NCBI RefSeq assembly: GCF_030269445.1
Contig: NZ_BSTJ01000001.1
Location: forward strand, 335,898 to 399,897
Origin: Actinoallomurus iriomotensis
GTDB lineage: Bacteria > Actinomycetota > Actinomycetes > Streptosporangiales > Streptosporangiaceae
DNA length: 64,000 nt
Direction of reading: 5' to 3'
Both the position numbers and the translations under genes were made by a program. The stretch's first letter is position 1. Every line of letters begins with the position of its first letter. Shown piece by piece: positions 25,636 to 33,672 of the stretch. The notes under the pieces were generated by a model. The model ran no database searches. It worked only from the letters and a program-made list of their open reading frames with translations, and was not told where the DNA came from.

Positions 25636-26898
25636 ATGAGCGAGCCATCTGCGACCGCCGCCGCGCCCGCGTTGCGGCGGCGGCTCGGGCTCTTCGACGC
25701 CGTCGTGATCGGGCTCGGGTCGATGATCGGGGCCGGGATCTTCGCCGCGCTCGCCCCGGCGGCGCGGGCGGCCGGGTCCGGGCTGCTCCTCGGCCTGGCC
25801 GTGGCCGCCGTCGTCGCGTACTGCAACGCCACGTCCTCGGCACGGCTGGCGGCCCGCTACCCGGCGTCCGGCGGCACGTACGTCTACGGGCGGGAGCGGC
25901 TCGGGGAGTTCTGGGGTTACCTCGCCGGGTGGGGATTCGTGGCCGGTAAGACCGCTTCCTGCGCGGCCATGGCGCTGACCCTCGGCTCGTACGCCTGGCC
26001 GGCGCGGGCCCACGCCGTCGCCGCCGGCGCCGTCGTGGCGCTCACCGCGGTCGACTACGCCGGGGTGCGCAAGTCCGCCTGGCTCACCCGCGTCATCGTC
26101 GCCGTGGTGCTGGCCGTGCTGGCGACCATCGTGGTCGCCGCCCTGACCTCCGCCGCGGCGGATCCGGCACGGCTCGACGTCGGTACGGACGCCACCGCCG
26201 GCGGGGTGCTCCAGGCGGCGGGCCTGCTGTTCTTCGCGTTCGCCGGGTACGCGCGCATCGCCACTCTGGGCGAGGAGGTGCGCGACCCCGGGCGGACCAT
26301 CCCCCGGGCCGTCCCGGTCGCGCTGGGCATCACCCTGGTGGTCTACGCGGCGGTGGCGGTCGCGGCGCTGACCGTTCTCGGCCCCCGCGGGCTGGGCGCG
26401 GCGACCGCTCCCCTGGCCGACGCCGTGCGCGCCGCGGGGATGCCGGGCCTGGCCCCGGTCGTACGGGCCGGCGCGGCCGTCGCGTCGGCGGGGTCGCTGC
26501 TCGCGCTGATCCTCGGGGTGTCGCGCACGACGCTGGCCATGGCCCGCGACCGGCACCTGCCGCACGCGCTGTCCGCGGTCCACCGCCGGTTCGGGATCCC
26601 CCACCGCGCCACACTGGTCGTGGGCGCCGTCGTCGCGGTTCTCGCGGCGACCACGGACGTGCGCGGGGCGATCGGGTTCTCCTCCTTCGGAGTGCTGGCG
26701 TACTACGCGATCGCCAACGCCTCCGCCGCGACCCTCACCGCGGACGAGGGCCGGCCTCCGCGCGCCGTGCCGGTCGCCGGGCTGGCCGGCTGTGTGGTCC
26801 TCGCGTTCGCCCTGCCGGTCACCTCGGTGGTCGCGGGCGCGGCCGTGCTGGCCGCCGGCGCCGCCGCGTACGCCGTCCGCCGGGCGATGACGACCTGA
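25636..26898 (+). CDS. APC-family amino acid permease
   Basis: A 420-residue inner-membrane permease with about 12 helices. The first helix contains the family signature VVIGLGSMIGAGIFAALAP, which forms the substrate site. SGGTYVYGRERLGEFWGYLAGWGFV follows and FFAFAGYARIATLGEEVRDPGRTIPRA is the conserved helix-6/loop block. The substrate is probably an amino acid or amine, not assignable. GGGAGG precedes ATG 25636. It is convergent with the phosphofructokinase gene. Confidence 0.87.
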   Translation: MSEPSATAAAPALRRRLGLFDAVVIGLGSMIGAGIFAALAPAARAAGSGLLLGLAVAAVVAYCNATSSARLAARYPASGGTYVYGRERLGEFWGYLAGWGFVAGKTASCAAMALTLGSYAWPARAHAVAAGAVVALTAVDYAGVRKSAWLTRVIVAVVLAVLATIVVAALTSAAADPARLDVGTDATAGGVLQAAGLLFFAFAGYARIATLGEEVRDPGRTIPRAVPVALGITLVVYAAVAVAALTVLGPRGLGAATAPLADAVRAAGMPGLAPVVRAGAAVASAGSLLALILGVSRTTLAMARDRHLPHALSAVHRRFGIPHRATLVVGAVVAVLAATTDVRGAIGFSSFGVLAYYAIANASAATLTADEGRPPRAVPVAGLAGCVVLAFALPVTSVVAGAAVLAAGAAAYAVRRAMTT

Positions 26899-26925
26899 CC
26901 GCACCCGCCCTGGACGACGAAAGGC

Positions 26926-26953
26926 CCCCGCCGCGTGCGGCGAGGGCCCGGTG
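26926..26953. terminator. Bidirectional terminator hairpin
   Basis: GGCCCCCGCCG-CGTG-CGGCGAGGGCC forms a stem of about 11 pairs between two convergent genes. Read on the minus strand it is followed by TTTCG, so it best serves the phosphofructokinase transcript. Confidence 0.65.
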
Positions 26954-26964
26954 TCCGGCCGGAA

Positions 26965-27990
26965 TCAGCCGAAGAAGACCTCGGCCTCGCTGTAACGCTC
27001 GACCGGGACGGTCTTGAGCTGGTCCGTCGCCGCGCTCAGGTCGACGCGCACGATGTCCGTGCCGCTCAGGCCGACCATCTTGCCCCAGTCGCCGTCGTGC
27101 ACCGCGTCGATCGCGTGCAGGCCGAAGCGGGTCGCCAGGACCCGGTCGAACGCGGTCGGGGTGCCGCCGCGCTGGATGTGGCCGAGGACCGTCGTACGGG
27201 CCTCCTTGCCGGTGCGCTTCTCGATCTCCGCGGCCAGGCGCTCGCCGATGCCGCCGAGACGCACGTGACCGAAGGCGTCGAGCTCCTGGGTCTGCACGTC
27301 CATCTGGCCGTCGGCCGGGTGCGCGCCCTCGGCGACGACGATGATCGGCGCGTACTTGGTCTTGAACCGGCTCTCGACGTAGCCGCAGACCTTCTCGATG
27401 TCGAACGGCCGCTCGGGGATCAGGATGACGTTGGCGCCGGACGCCATGCCGGCGTGCAGCGCGATCCAGCCCGCGTGGCGGCCCATGACCTCGCAGATCA
27501 GCGCGCGGTGGTGGGACTCGGCCGTGGTGTGCAGCCGGTCGATGGCCTCCATCGCGATGTTGACCGCGGTGTCGAAACCGAAGGTGTAGTCGGTCGCGTT
27601 GAGGTCGTTGTCGATCGTCTTGGGCACGCCGACGACCTTGACGCCGCGGTCGTGCAGCTGCCGCGCGACACCCAGGGTGTCCTCGCCGCCGATGGCGATG
27701 AGCGCGTCGACGCCCAGCCCGGCGAGGTTGTCCTTGATCCGCTCGACGCCGCCCTCGATCTTGATCGGGTTGGTGCGGGACGATCCGAGGATGGTGCCAC
27801 CGCGGGGCAGAATGCCGCGTACGGCTTGGACGTCCAGCGGAATGGTGTCACCCTCGAGGGGACCGCGCCAGCCGTCGCGGAAGCCGACGAACTCGTACCC
27901 GTACTCCTGGACGCCCTTGCGGACCACTGCGCGGATGACGGCGTTCAGGCCGGGGCAGTCACCGCCGCCGGTCAGCACTCCGACACGCAT
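26965..27990 (-). CDS. pfp: 6-phosphofructokinase, pyrophosphate-type active site
   Basis: Phosphorylates fructose-6-phosphate in glycolysis. The 341 residues have GVLTGGGDCPGLNAVIR, PKTIDNDLNATDYTFGFDTA with catalytic Asp, and MGRHAGWIALH. Position 104, in GGEDTLG, is Asp and position 124 is Lys. In this family Gly104/Gly124 (E. coli) goes with ATP, and Asp104 with Lys124 goes with pyrophosphate as donor. The enzyme is therefore predicted to be PPi-dependent and reversible, like the Amycolatopsis enzyme. AGAGGAGAAGG precedes the ATG. A DasR-type site lies about 95 bp upstream. Confidence 0.88.
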   Translation of the reverse strand: MRVGVLTGGGDCPGLNAVIRAVVRKGVQEYGYEFVGFRDGWRGPLEGDTIPLDVQAVRGILPRGGTILGSSRTNPIKIEGGVERIKDNLAGLGVDALIAIGGEDTLGVARQLHDRGVKVVGVPKTIDNDLNATDYTFGFDTAVNIAMEAIDRLHTTAESHHRALICEVMGRHAGWIALHAGMASGANVILIPERPFDIEKVCGYVESRFKTKYAPIIVVAEGAHPADGQMDVQTQELDAFGHVRLGGIGERLAAEIEKRTGKEARTTVLGHIQRGGTPTAFDRVLATRFGLHAIDAVHDGDWGKMVGLSGTDIVRVDLSAATDQLKTVPVERYSEAEVFFG

Positions 27991-28025
27991 GCCTTCTCCT
28001 CTTCGAACCATGGACTGACCCGACC

Positions 28026-28031
28026 AGACTA
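28026..28031 (-). promoter_or_regulatory. -10 element of the phosphofructokinase promoter (TAGTCT)
   Basis: CACTAGTCT on the minus strand places a transcription start near 28019. This leaves a leader of about 30 nt containing the strong Shine-Dalgarno sequence. Confidence 0.5.
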
Positions 28032-28083
28032 GTGGGCCGGGAACGGTGGATGCGGCATCACGCGCGAGGCACGATGCACCGCG

Positions 28084-28099
28084 ATTGGTCTAGACCATA
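28084..28099. promoter_or_regulatory. dre-like DasR operator
   Basis: ATTGGTCTAGACCATA contains the perfect 12-bp palindrome TGGTCTAGACCA (28086-28097). This is the core of the Streptomyces DasR responsive element (consensus ACTGGTCTAGACCACT). A second -10-like TATGGT on the minus strand overlaps it, so binding would block that upstream promoter of the phosphofructokinase gene. Confidence 0.7.
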
Positions 28100-28463
28100 G
28101 CGGATAGCGCCCCCGCCCATCAGCTCCGTACGGGGAGAACATCCTGACTTTTCGCGACCGGGGGGTAAAGCCGGGAAGCGTTCGGCCGGCGGTCGTGTTG
28201 CGGTCACCGGGCCGTCACCCCGTACCGGCCGGGCCCTCCGGGTGGACAATGGCGGTGAGGACGACGTGACAACCGGTAAAACAACCTCCCGCCCGACCGT
28301 AGGTGTACGCCCGGAGAGCGATCTGAGAGATGATGGTCATCTTCCCAACCCCGGGCCCGCGCGCCCACGATCCGCACCCGCAACCTTTTGGTCAATCAGA
28401 GTTGTCCCGGCCGTAGGCTCTTTCGTGAAGCGGCGGTCGACGGGAGTTCCGAGGGGAGGCGCC
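28100..28463. other. Divergent regulatory region between phosphofructokinase and membrane-protein gene
   Basis: No gene is recognised. A plus-strand -10 TAGGCT at 28414-28419 would start the downstream transcript near 28427. Open frames across it lack supported starts. Confidence 0.5.
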
Positions 28464-28550
28464 ATGGCGCTCACGCCAGGCGTCAGGTCGGAGGCGACGG
28501 GCCCGGCACCCGGCGACTCCGGTCTCGCACACAGGGGGGCCGGCCGATGA
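28464..28550 (+). CDS. 28-residue ORF translationally coupled to membrane protein
   Basis: ATG 28464 has a strong GGGGAGG 6 nt upstream. The peptide starts MALTPGVRSEA and ends GAGR. Its TGA overlaps the ATG of the next gene (ATGA), and the -10 at 28414 places it first on the transcript. It is Gly/Ala/Pro-rich without recognisable function. It may only deliver ribosomes to the next gene. Confidence 0.45.
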   Translation: MALTPGVRSEATGPAPGDSGLAHRGAGR

Positions 28551-29263
28551 GCCGGCGCGGCAACGGGCTGACCGCGGACGCGTACGTTCCTGTCGCCGAT
28601 CTGACACCGCAGCTCGCGGACGCGATGCTGGCCGCCCTGCGCGAGGCCGGGATCGCCGCGTACGCGGTGCCGGCGCCGGGCGAGACCGGGGGTTATCTGG
28701 ACGTCCGCCTGCCGGAGGAGCCCACCGACCGGCTCTACGCCGACGCCAGCGCCAAGGCCGCCGCCGAGGAGATCCTCGAGGCACGGCTTCCCGAGCTGCG
28801 GGAGGACTACGCCGCCTCCCGCGACGAGGACCAGATCTTCGCCGAGATCGTCGCGGCCTTCGACCGCCCCTCGGCCCCCGGCGAGACGCCGTGGCCGGCC
28901 CAGGAGAACATCGACGATCCCCTCGACGACACCGCCGACGACCCGGGCGACGACCCGCCCGCCGAGACGAACGGCGAGCTGATGACCGCTCGCGTCGTCA
29001 AGCCCGCCACCGACGACGAGGACGACGATCACTTCGTCCCGCCGCCCCCTCCCCCGCTCCCGAAACCGGACGCGCTGACCCGGTTCGCCTGGATCGCCCT
29101 CCTCGGGGGGCCGGTCTACCTCGTGGCGTCGGTGTTCCTGAGCTGGGACGTGCCGAGCTGGGCCGCCTTCGTCGCGGTCGCCGCCTTCATCGGCGGCTTC
29201 GTGGCGCTGGTCCTGCGCATGGGCGACGACCCGCCGGAGGACGACGACGGCGCGGTCGTCTGA
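28547..29263 (+). CDS. Acidic protein with two C-terminal membrane helices
   Basis: A 238-residue protein of a kind often found in actinobacteria but without assigned function. The N-terminal 90 residues form a soluble domain (YVPVADLTPQLADAMLAALREAGIAAY). A very acidic Asp/Pro-rich linker includes a seven-Pro run (VPPPPPPPLP) around 160-170. Two membrane helices follow (AWIALLGGPVYLVASVFL and FVAVAAFIGGFVALVLRM). The tail is acidic. Start ATG 28547 overlaps the 28-codon ORF. Confidence 0.65.
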   Translation: MSRRGNGLTADAYVPVADLTPQLADAMLAALREAGIAAYAVPAPGETGGYLDVRLPEEPTDRLYADASAKAAAEEILEARLPELREDYAASRDEDQIFAEIVAAFDRPSAPGETPWPAQENIDDPLDDTADDPGDDPPAETNGELMTARVVKPATDDEDDDHFVPPPPPPLPKPDALTRFAWIALLGGPVYLVASVFLSWDVPSWAAFVAVAAFIGGFVALVLRMGDDPPEDDDGAVV

Positions 29264-29971
29264 TCAGCTCTCGCGGACGCGGAGCTCGGCCAGCAGCGGG
29301 CGGTGATCGGTCGCCGCCGGATAGTCGGCCAGCAGCTCCGGCTCGTCGGGCACCCCGCAGCTCAGCACCTCGAACCCGGAATCGGCGAAGACGCCGTCGA
29401 TACGCGTGCGCGGCGTCCGGGAACTGTACGTCGCGCCCTGGCCCGACGGCGCGGTCGCGAATCCGTCCTGGAAGCGCGACGCCAGGTGCTCCCACGCCCC
29501 TCCCCCGGGCTCCTCGTTGACGTCCCCGGCGAGCACGACCGGGGCGCCGAACCGCTCGCGGATCCGCGCCAGCTCCGTCACGATCTCCTCGGCGTGCCGC
29601 AGCCGCGGCCCGTCGGCCAGGTCCAGGTGCACGCTGGCCGCCACGAACCGCGCCCCGCCGACCTCGAACAGCCCGAAGACCAGCCCGCGCCGGTGCAGGC
29701 CCGGCACGGGCGACAGCAGGCGGTGCCGCCGGTGCAGGAGGGCCGTGCGGGGCCCGGCGTACAGCTCCAGCCCGGCGGGCCGTGAGCGTACGGCCAGGCC
29801 CAGCGACGTGCGCCGGGCCAGCCAACGGCGCTTGCGGAGCCAGAACGCGAACCTCGGCGCCTCCTGCACGCACGCGACGTCCGGCTCGAGCCTGCGGATC
29901 ACGCGGGCCAGCGCGGCCCGGTCGTCGCGCATCGACCGGACGTTGTAGCTGAGCAGCCGAATCGTCGTCAA
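29264..29971 (-). CDS. Endonuclease/exonuclease/phosphatase-family hydrolase
   Basis: About 235 residues with the EEP fold signatures: LLSYNVRSM (catalytic Asn), ACVQEAPRF (metal Glu), VVLAGDVNEEPGG (Asp/Asn), RIDGVFADS and ATDHRPLLAEL (catalytic His). The substrate is unknown and could be nucleic acid, lipid or sugar phosphate. The start is TTG 29971, because the first ATG lies after the catalytic YN motif. It is 20 bp downstream of glucokinase and probably in the same operon. Confidence 0.8.
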   Translation of the reverse strand: MTTIRLLSYNVRSMRDDRAALARVIRRLEPDVACVQEAPRFAFWLRKRRWLARRTSLGLAVRSRPAGLELYAGPRTALLHRRHRLLSPVPGLHRRGLVFGLFEVGGARFVAASVHLDLADGPRLRHAEEIVTELARIRERFGAPVVLAGDVNEEPGGGAWEHLASRFQDGFATAPSGQGATYSSRTPRTRIDGVFADSGFEVLSCGVPDEPELLADYPAATDHRPLLAELRVRES

Positions 29972-29991
29972 CGGACCGTTACAAAAGCGGC

Positions 29992-30939
29992 TCAGCGCAG
30001 GCGCGCCAGGTCCGCGGCGCCGACGATGCCGGCGTCGGGGCCCAGCTCGGCCATCCGGATATCGGCGAAGACGCGATGGCCCCGGCCGGTCAGGGCGTTC
30101 TCGAACGCGGCGCGTGCCGGGTCGAGCAGCAGGTCGCCCGCCTCCGACAGGCCGCCGCCGATGATGAACGCGCCCGGGTCGAGGATGGCGGCCAGGTCCG
30201 CCATGCCCTGGCCGACCCACACGGCCACGCTGCGGAAGCACTCCAGCGCGGCGGTGTCGCCGCCGCGCGCCGCCTCGGTGATCTCCGGGCCGCTGATGCC
30301 CTCGGGCGAGCCGTCGCCGAGCTCCAGCAGCCGGCCGGCCAGGGCCGGGGAGACGCGTGCCAGCTCGCGCGCCTCGGCGACGAGCGCGTTGCCGGAGGCG
30401 TACTGCTCCCAGCAACCGCGGTTGCCGCAGCCGCAGCGCCGCCCGTCCGGAACGACGCGGAAGTGCCCGAACTCACCGCCGATGCCGAACCGGCCGCGGT
30501 ACAGCTCGCCGTCCATGATCAGCCCGCCGCCGATGCCGGTGCCCAGCGTGATCAGGACGATGTGGTCCTCACCGCGGCCCGCGCCGAACTTCGCCTCGCC
30601 CCACGCGGTGGCGTTGGCGTCGTTCTCCACGATCACCGGCAGGCCGACCTGGCTCTCGACCTTCTTCTTGAGCGGCTCGTCACGCCAGGCGAGGTTCGGC
30701 GCGAACAGCACCATGGAGCGGCTCTCGTCCACGAAGCCCGCGGCCCCGAGGCCGACCGCCTCCACCTCGTCGAACTTGCCCTTGAGGATGTCGACGACCT
30801 CGGCGATGACCGCGGCCGTCTCGTGGGGGCTGGTCGAGGGCGTCGGGCGCCGGAGCTTCTCGATGATCCGGCCGTGGTCGTCGACCACTCCGGCGGCGAC
30901 CTTCGTGCCGCCGACATCCACACCAATGGTCAGCGTCAT
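29992..30939 (-). CDS. glkA: ROK-family glucokinase
   Basis: ATP-dependent glucose phosphorylation, which in actinomycetes also serves carbon-catabolite signalling. The 315 residues have the phosphate motif IGVDVGGTKVAAGVVD, sugar-site VENDANATAWGEAKFG, LITLGTGIGGGLI, GEFGHFRV and the ROK zinc motif CGCGNRGCWEQYASG. It is 12 bp downstream of the DUF5304-like gene, as in Streptomyces, so the two are likely co-transcribed. Confidence 0.93.
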   Translation of the reverse strand: MTLTIGVDVGGTKVAAGVVDDHGRIIEKLRRPTPSTSPHETAAVIAEVVDILKGKFDEVEAVGLGAAGFVDESRSMVLFAPNLAWRDEPLKKKVESQVGLPVIVENDANATAWGEAKFGAGRGEDHIVLITLGTGIGGGLIMDGELYRGRFGIGGEFGHFRVVPDGRRCGCGNRGCWEQYASGNALVAEARELARVSPALAGRLLELGDGSPEGISGPEITEAARGGDTAALECFRSVAVWVGQGMADLAAILDPGAFIIGGGLSEAGDLLLDPARAAFENALTGRGHRVFADIRMAELGPDAGIVGAADLARLR

Positions 30940-30951
30940 CGACGCGGCCCC

Positions 30952-31323
30952 CTAGTCACCCTGCGGCCGGCCGCCGTCGGCCGGTTCTCCACCCGGCTCG
31001 TGACGCGACGACTCGGCCGGCTTCGTACGCTCGAACCCCGCCACCGCTTCGCGGAGAGCGGCGAAGAGTGACTCGCCCGCCGACATCACGTGGCTCACCA
31101 CGTCGGGGCCGGACTCACGGGACGCCGCGATCGCCCGGCACACCGGGCAGTAGCGGCACTCCGGCGCGCCGGTCGCGATGTGGTCGCCCCAGGCTTCGCT
31201 GGTGGCGTCGCTCCACACGTCATCGGACCGGGAACCGGCACCCGTGGCACCGCTCACGCGCCTCCGCAGTACGTCGACGAGACGCATTGCCTCAAACAGC
31301 GCCGATGCTGGCTGTTCACTCAT
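30952..31323 (-). CDS. DUF5304-like protein with CxxC motif
   Basis: A 123-residue soluble protein. APECRYCPVCRAIA carries a CxxCxxC motif that could bind metal. The segments around it (DHIATGAPEC, VSHVMSAGESLFAALREAV) match a conserved actinobacterial family encoded before glucokinase. The C-terminal tail is disordered and charged. Function unknown. Position and spacing suggest expression with glkA. Confidence 0.72.
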   Translation of the reverse strand: MSEQPASALFEAMRLVDVLRRRVSGATGAGSRSDDVWSDATSEAWGDHIATGAPECRYCPVCRAIAASRESGPDVVSHVMSAGESLFAALREAVAGFERTKPAESSRHEPGGEPADGGRPQGD

Positions 31324-31411
31324 GGGGTCATCATCTACCTAATCGTTCGGCGTGAAACGGTACCGTCCCGCGAGGGATGCGTGGCACACAGGCCGGGCAT
31401 CCGGAGGTGAG

Positions 31412-31846
31412 CTACGCTTCGACGCGCTGTTTCAACCCTTTCAGCGCCGTCTCGATTATCCGCTTCTCCGCTTTGCGCCGGACCATTCCGATCATCGGGA
31501 TCCGTACGTCGACCGCGAGCTCGTAGGTCACCTCGGTGCTCCCATCGACCGGGGCGAGACGATATGCCCCGGTCATGCCGGTCAGCATCGCGCCGGACTC
31601 GGCGAGCTTCCAGTGGACCGCGTCGTCACCGTCCCAGTCGTAGGCGAGGACATAGGTGTCCTTGATGGGCCCGGCCTCCAACGTGATCCGTACCTGCTCC
31701 GCGCGCCCGTCATCTCCGGTGGAGAGGACCTCGGCGGCGGTGATGCCCTCGGCCCATCCAGGGTATGCCGGAAAGTCGGCGATCACCGCCATGATCTCTG
31801 GTGCGGCGGCGCCGATCGTAATGCTCGAACTCGTGCGATCCGCCAT
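31412..31846 (-). CDS. SRPBCC-family (START/polyketide-cyclase-like) protein
   Basis: A 144-residue single-domain helix-grip protein. ITIGAAAPEIMAVIADFPAYPGWAEGI is the typical N-terminal beta strand and helix, and YELAVDVRIPMIGMVRRKAEKRIIETALKGLKQRVE forms the long C-terminal helix. These proteins bind hydrophobic ligands. The homologue in the matching M. tuberculosis neighbourhood is Rv2185c (TB16.3). The ligand is unknown. Confidence 0.85.
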   Translation of the reverse strand: MADRTSSSITIGAAAPEIMAVIADFPAYPGWAEGITAAEVLSTGDDGRAEQVRITLEAGPIKDTYVLAYDWDGDDAVHWKLAESGAMLTGMTGAYRLAPVDGSTEVTYELAVDVRIPMIGMVRRKAEKRIIETALKGLKQRVEA

Positions 31847-31897
31847 CGCGGGCGTCCCTTCTTCGGCACTCGAACGTTTCCTGCGGGAGCGTAGCCG

Positions 31898-32665
31898 TTA
31901 CCACTCCAGAACGTACGGAACGCCGCGAGCGCGAAAGTGCCCGACGTTGACGCATTCGGTGCGGCCGATCCGCGTCCGGCGTACGAGCGGCTGGTGGACG
32001 TGGCCGAACAGCACGTAGCGCGGCTGCGTGTCGCGGATGGCGTCCAGCACGGCCTCGCTGCCCCGCTCGAAGCGGCGCGCCACGGTGTCGTAGAGCAGTT
32101 CGGGCACGGCCGGCGGGATGTGGCAGCACAGGACGTCGACCTCGCCCACGGCCGCGACCTTCGCGGCGTAGGTCTCGTCGTCGATCTCGTGCGGCGTGCG
32201 GTACGGGGTGCGCAGGCCCCCGCCGACGAAGCCGAACCGCCAGCCGTCGAGGTCGACGGTCTGCCCGTCGAGCACGTGGTGGCCCTCACGGAGGTTCTCC
32301 GACCACATGCGAGGGATGTCGACGTTGCCGTACGTGAGGTAGGCCGGGGTGGGCATGGCGCCGAACAGCGCCTTGTACTGCCGGCGGACCGCCGCCTCGA
32401 TGTGCGACCTCGGCTCGCCCTCCAGCGACGCCCACAGCCGCCCGGAGAACTCCCGCGCCTCGTCGAAGCGCTTCTGCGTGCGCAGGGAGATGAACGTGTC
32501 GGCGTGTCGTTCTCCGAACAGGTCGGCGAAGATGCCCTGGGCGTGGTCGTCGTAGTCGATGAAGAGGATGAGATCCCCGAGACAGACGAGCGCGTCGGCC
32601 CCGTCGCCGGCCGCGGCGAGCGCGTCCACGCGCCCGTGCACGTCGCTCACCACATGAACCCGCAT
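31898..32665 (-). CDS. Metallophosphoesterase
   Basis: A 255-residue calcineurin-like phosphoesterase. The metal ligands are in VVSDVHGRVDAL, LVCLGDLILF, YLTYGNVDIP, CCHIPPAV and LFGHVHQPLVRR, all present. There is no signal peptide, so it is cytosolic. Substrate unknown. TAGGGT ends 6 nt before the ATG, so the mRNA is probably leaderless. It lies between the SRPBCC and CutC genes on the same strand. Confidence 0.88.
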   Translation of the reverse strand: MRVHVVSDVHGRVDALAAAGDGADALVCLGDLILFIDYDDHAQGIFADLFGERHADTFISLRTQKRFDEAREFSGRLWASLEGEPRSHIEAAVRRQYKALFGAMPTPAYLTYGNVDIPRMWSENLREGHHVLDGQTVDLDGWRFGFVGGGLRTPYRTPHEIDDETYAAKVAAVGEVDVLCCHIPPAVPELLYDTVARRFERGSEAVLDAIRDTQPRYVLFGHVHQPLVRRTRIGRTECVNVGHFRARGVPYVLEW

Positions 32666-32730
32666 AGGTGCACCCTACTTCCGCGAACCCCGTCCTCAGC
32701 CGAGCAGCGACCATGGACACGAGCGCGGCA

Positions 32731-33417
32731 TCAGGTGCAGGAGGCGTCGACGACCGCACGCCATTCGCGTACGAGCGAGGCGTCGACCACCGAGGCGCCC
32801 GAGGCGTCGCGCCGCCGGACGGCCGCGCCGACGTGGAAGGCGTCCACCCCCGCCGCGGTGAGCACGGCCACGTGCTTGCGCCGCAGCCCGCCGCCGACCA
32901 GCATCAGCGGCGCGTACGCCGCGGCGCGCCGCAGCAGCGACTCCATGCCGGCGTCGACGCCGTGCGGGGACCCGGCGCAGAGCACGGCGTCGAGACCGGC
33001 CAGCTCCTCGATCGCCGGCCATGCCTCGTCGGCGCACACGGCGCTGTCGACGGCCCGGTGGAAGGTCCACGGCAGCGGCGCGACGGCCTCGGCCAGTTTC
33101 GTGGTGGCCGACGCGTCGACGGCGCCGGACGCCTCCAGGAAACCGAAGACGAATCCGTCCGCCCCGGCCTCGGCGTGCTCGGCCGCCACCCACCGCAGCC
33201 GGTCCAGCTCCGGGCCGTTCGTGCGGAACCCGGTCTTGGCCCGCAGCATGACGCGCATCGGCAGGGATGTGGCGCGGCGCATTCCGGCGACGACGCGAGG
33301 GTCGGGCGACAGTCCGCCGGCCCGCAGGTCCGCCACGACCTCGACCCGGTCGGCGCCTCCCTCTTCGGCGGCCTCCGCGTCGGCCTCGGTCTGTGTGATC
33401 ACTTCGAGCAGCGACAT
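32731..33417 (-). CDS. cutC: CutC-family protein
   Basis: A 228-residue TIM-barrel protein historically tied to copper homeostasis. Conserved blocks are LLEVITQTEADAEAAEEGGADRVE, GGLSPD, MRVMLRAKTGF, DGFVFGFL, WTFHRAVDS and VLCAGSPHGVDAG. A Gly-rich MLVGGGL block corresponds to the phosphate-binding end. GGGGGAGAAAG precedes ATG 33417. Its real enzymatic role is not established in any organism with certainty. Confidence 0.88.
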   Translation of the reverse strand: MSLLEVITQTEADAEAAEEGGADRVEVVADLRAGGLSPDPRVVAGMRRATSLPMRVMLRAKTGFRTNGPELDRLRWVAAEHAEAGADGFVFGFLEASGAVDASATTKLAEAVAPLPWTFHRAVDSAVCADEAWPAIEELAGLDAVLCAGSPHGVDAGMESLLRRAAAYAPLMLVGGGLRRKHVAVLTAAGVDAFHVGAAVRRRDASGASVVDASLVREWRAVVDASCT

Positions 33418-33602
33418 CTTTCTCCCCCGATCGCCCCGCGAGCGCATTCTCGCGACGGCCGGGAGCCGTGCGGGCCGGATTGACCTGGTCTTTGTCCGGC
33501 CGGGCCGCTCCCATTCCCGCTACCGGACGCGATGCGACGGTGGTGAGGAAGCGCGCCGAGCGGTGATAAGAAGAAATGCGAGACGCGTCACCCGCCGGAG
33601 GC

Positions 33603-33614
33603 TACCGATCGGTA
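33603..33614. promoter_or_regulatory. Palindrome TACCGATCGGTA upstream of acyl-CoA ligase
   Basis: A perfect 12-bp palindrome 59 bp before the ligase start, of the WACCGNNCGGTW type used by several TetR regulators of fatty-acid genes. CGGTACCG, another palindrome, follows at 33623-33630. Which regulator binds is unknown. Confidence 0.45.
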
Positions 33615-33672
33615 AGTAGACGCGGTACCGTCCGTGCAGTTCCTGGCCACCATGCCCGCAAAGGAGAGATCC

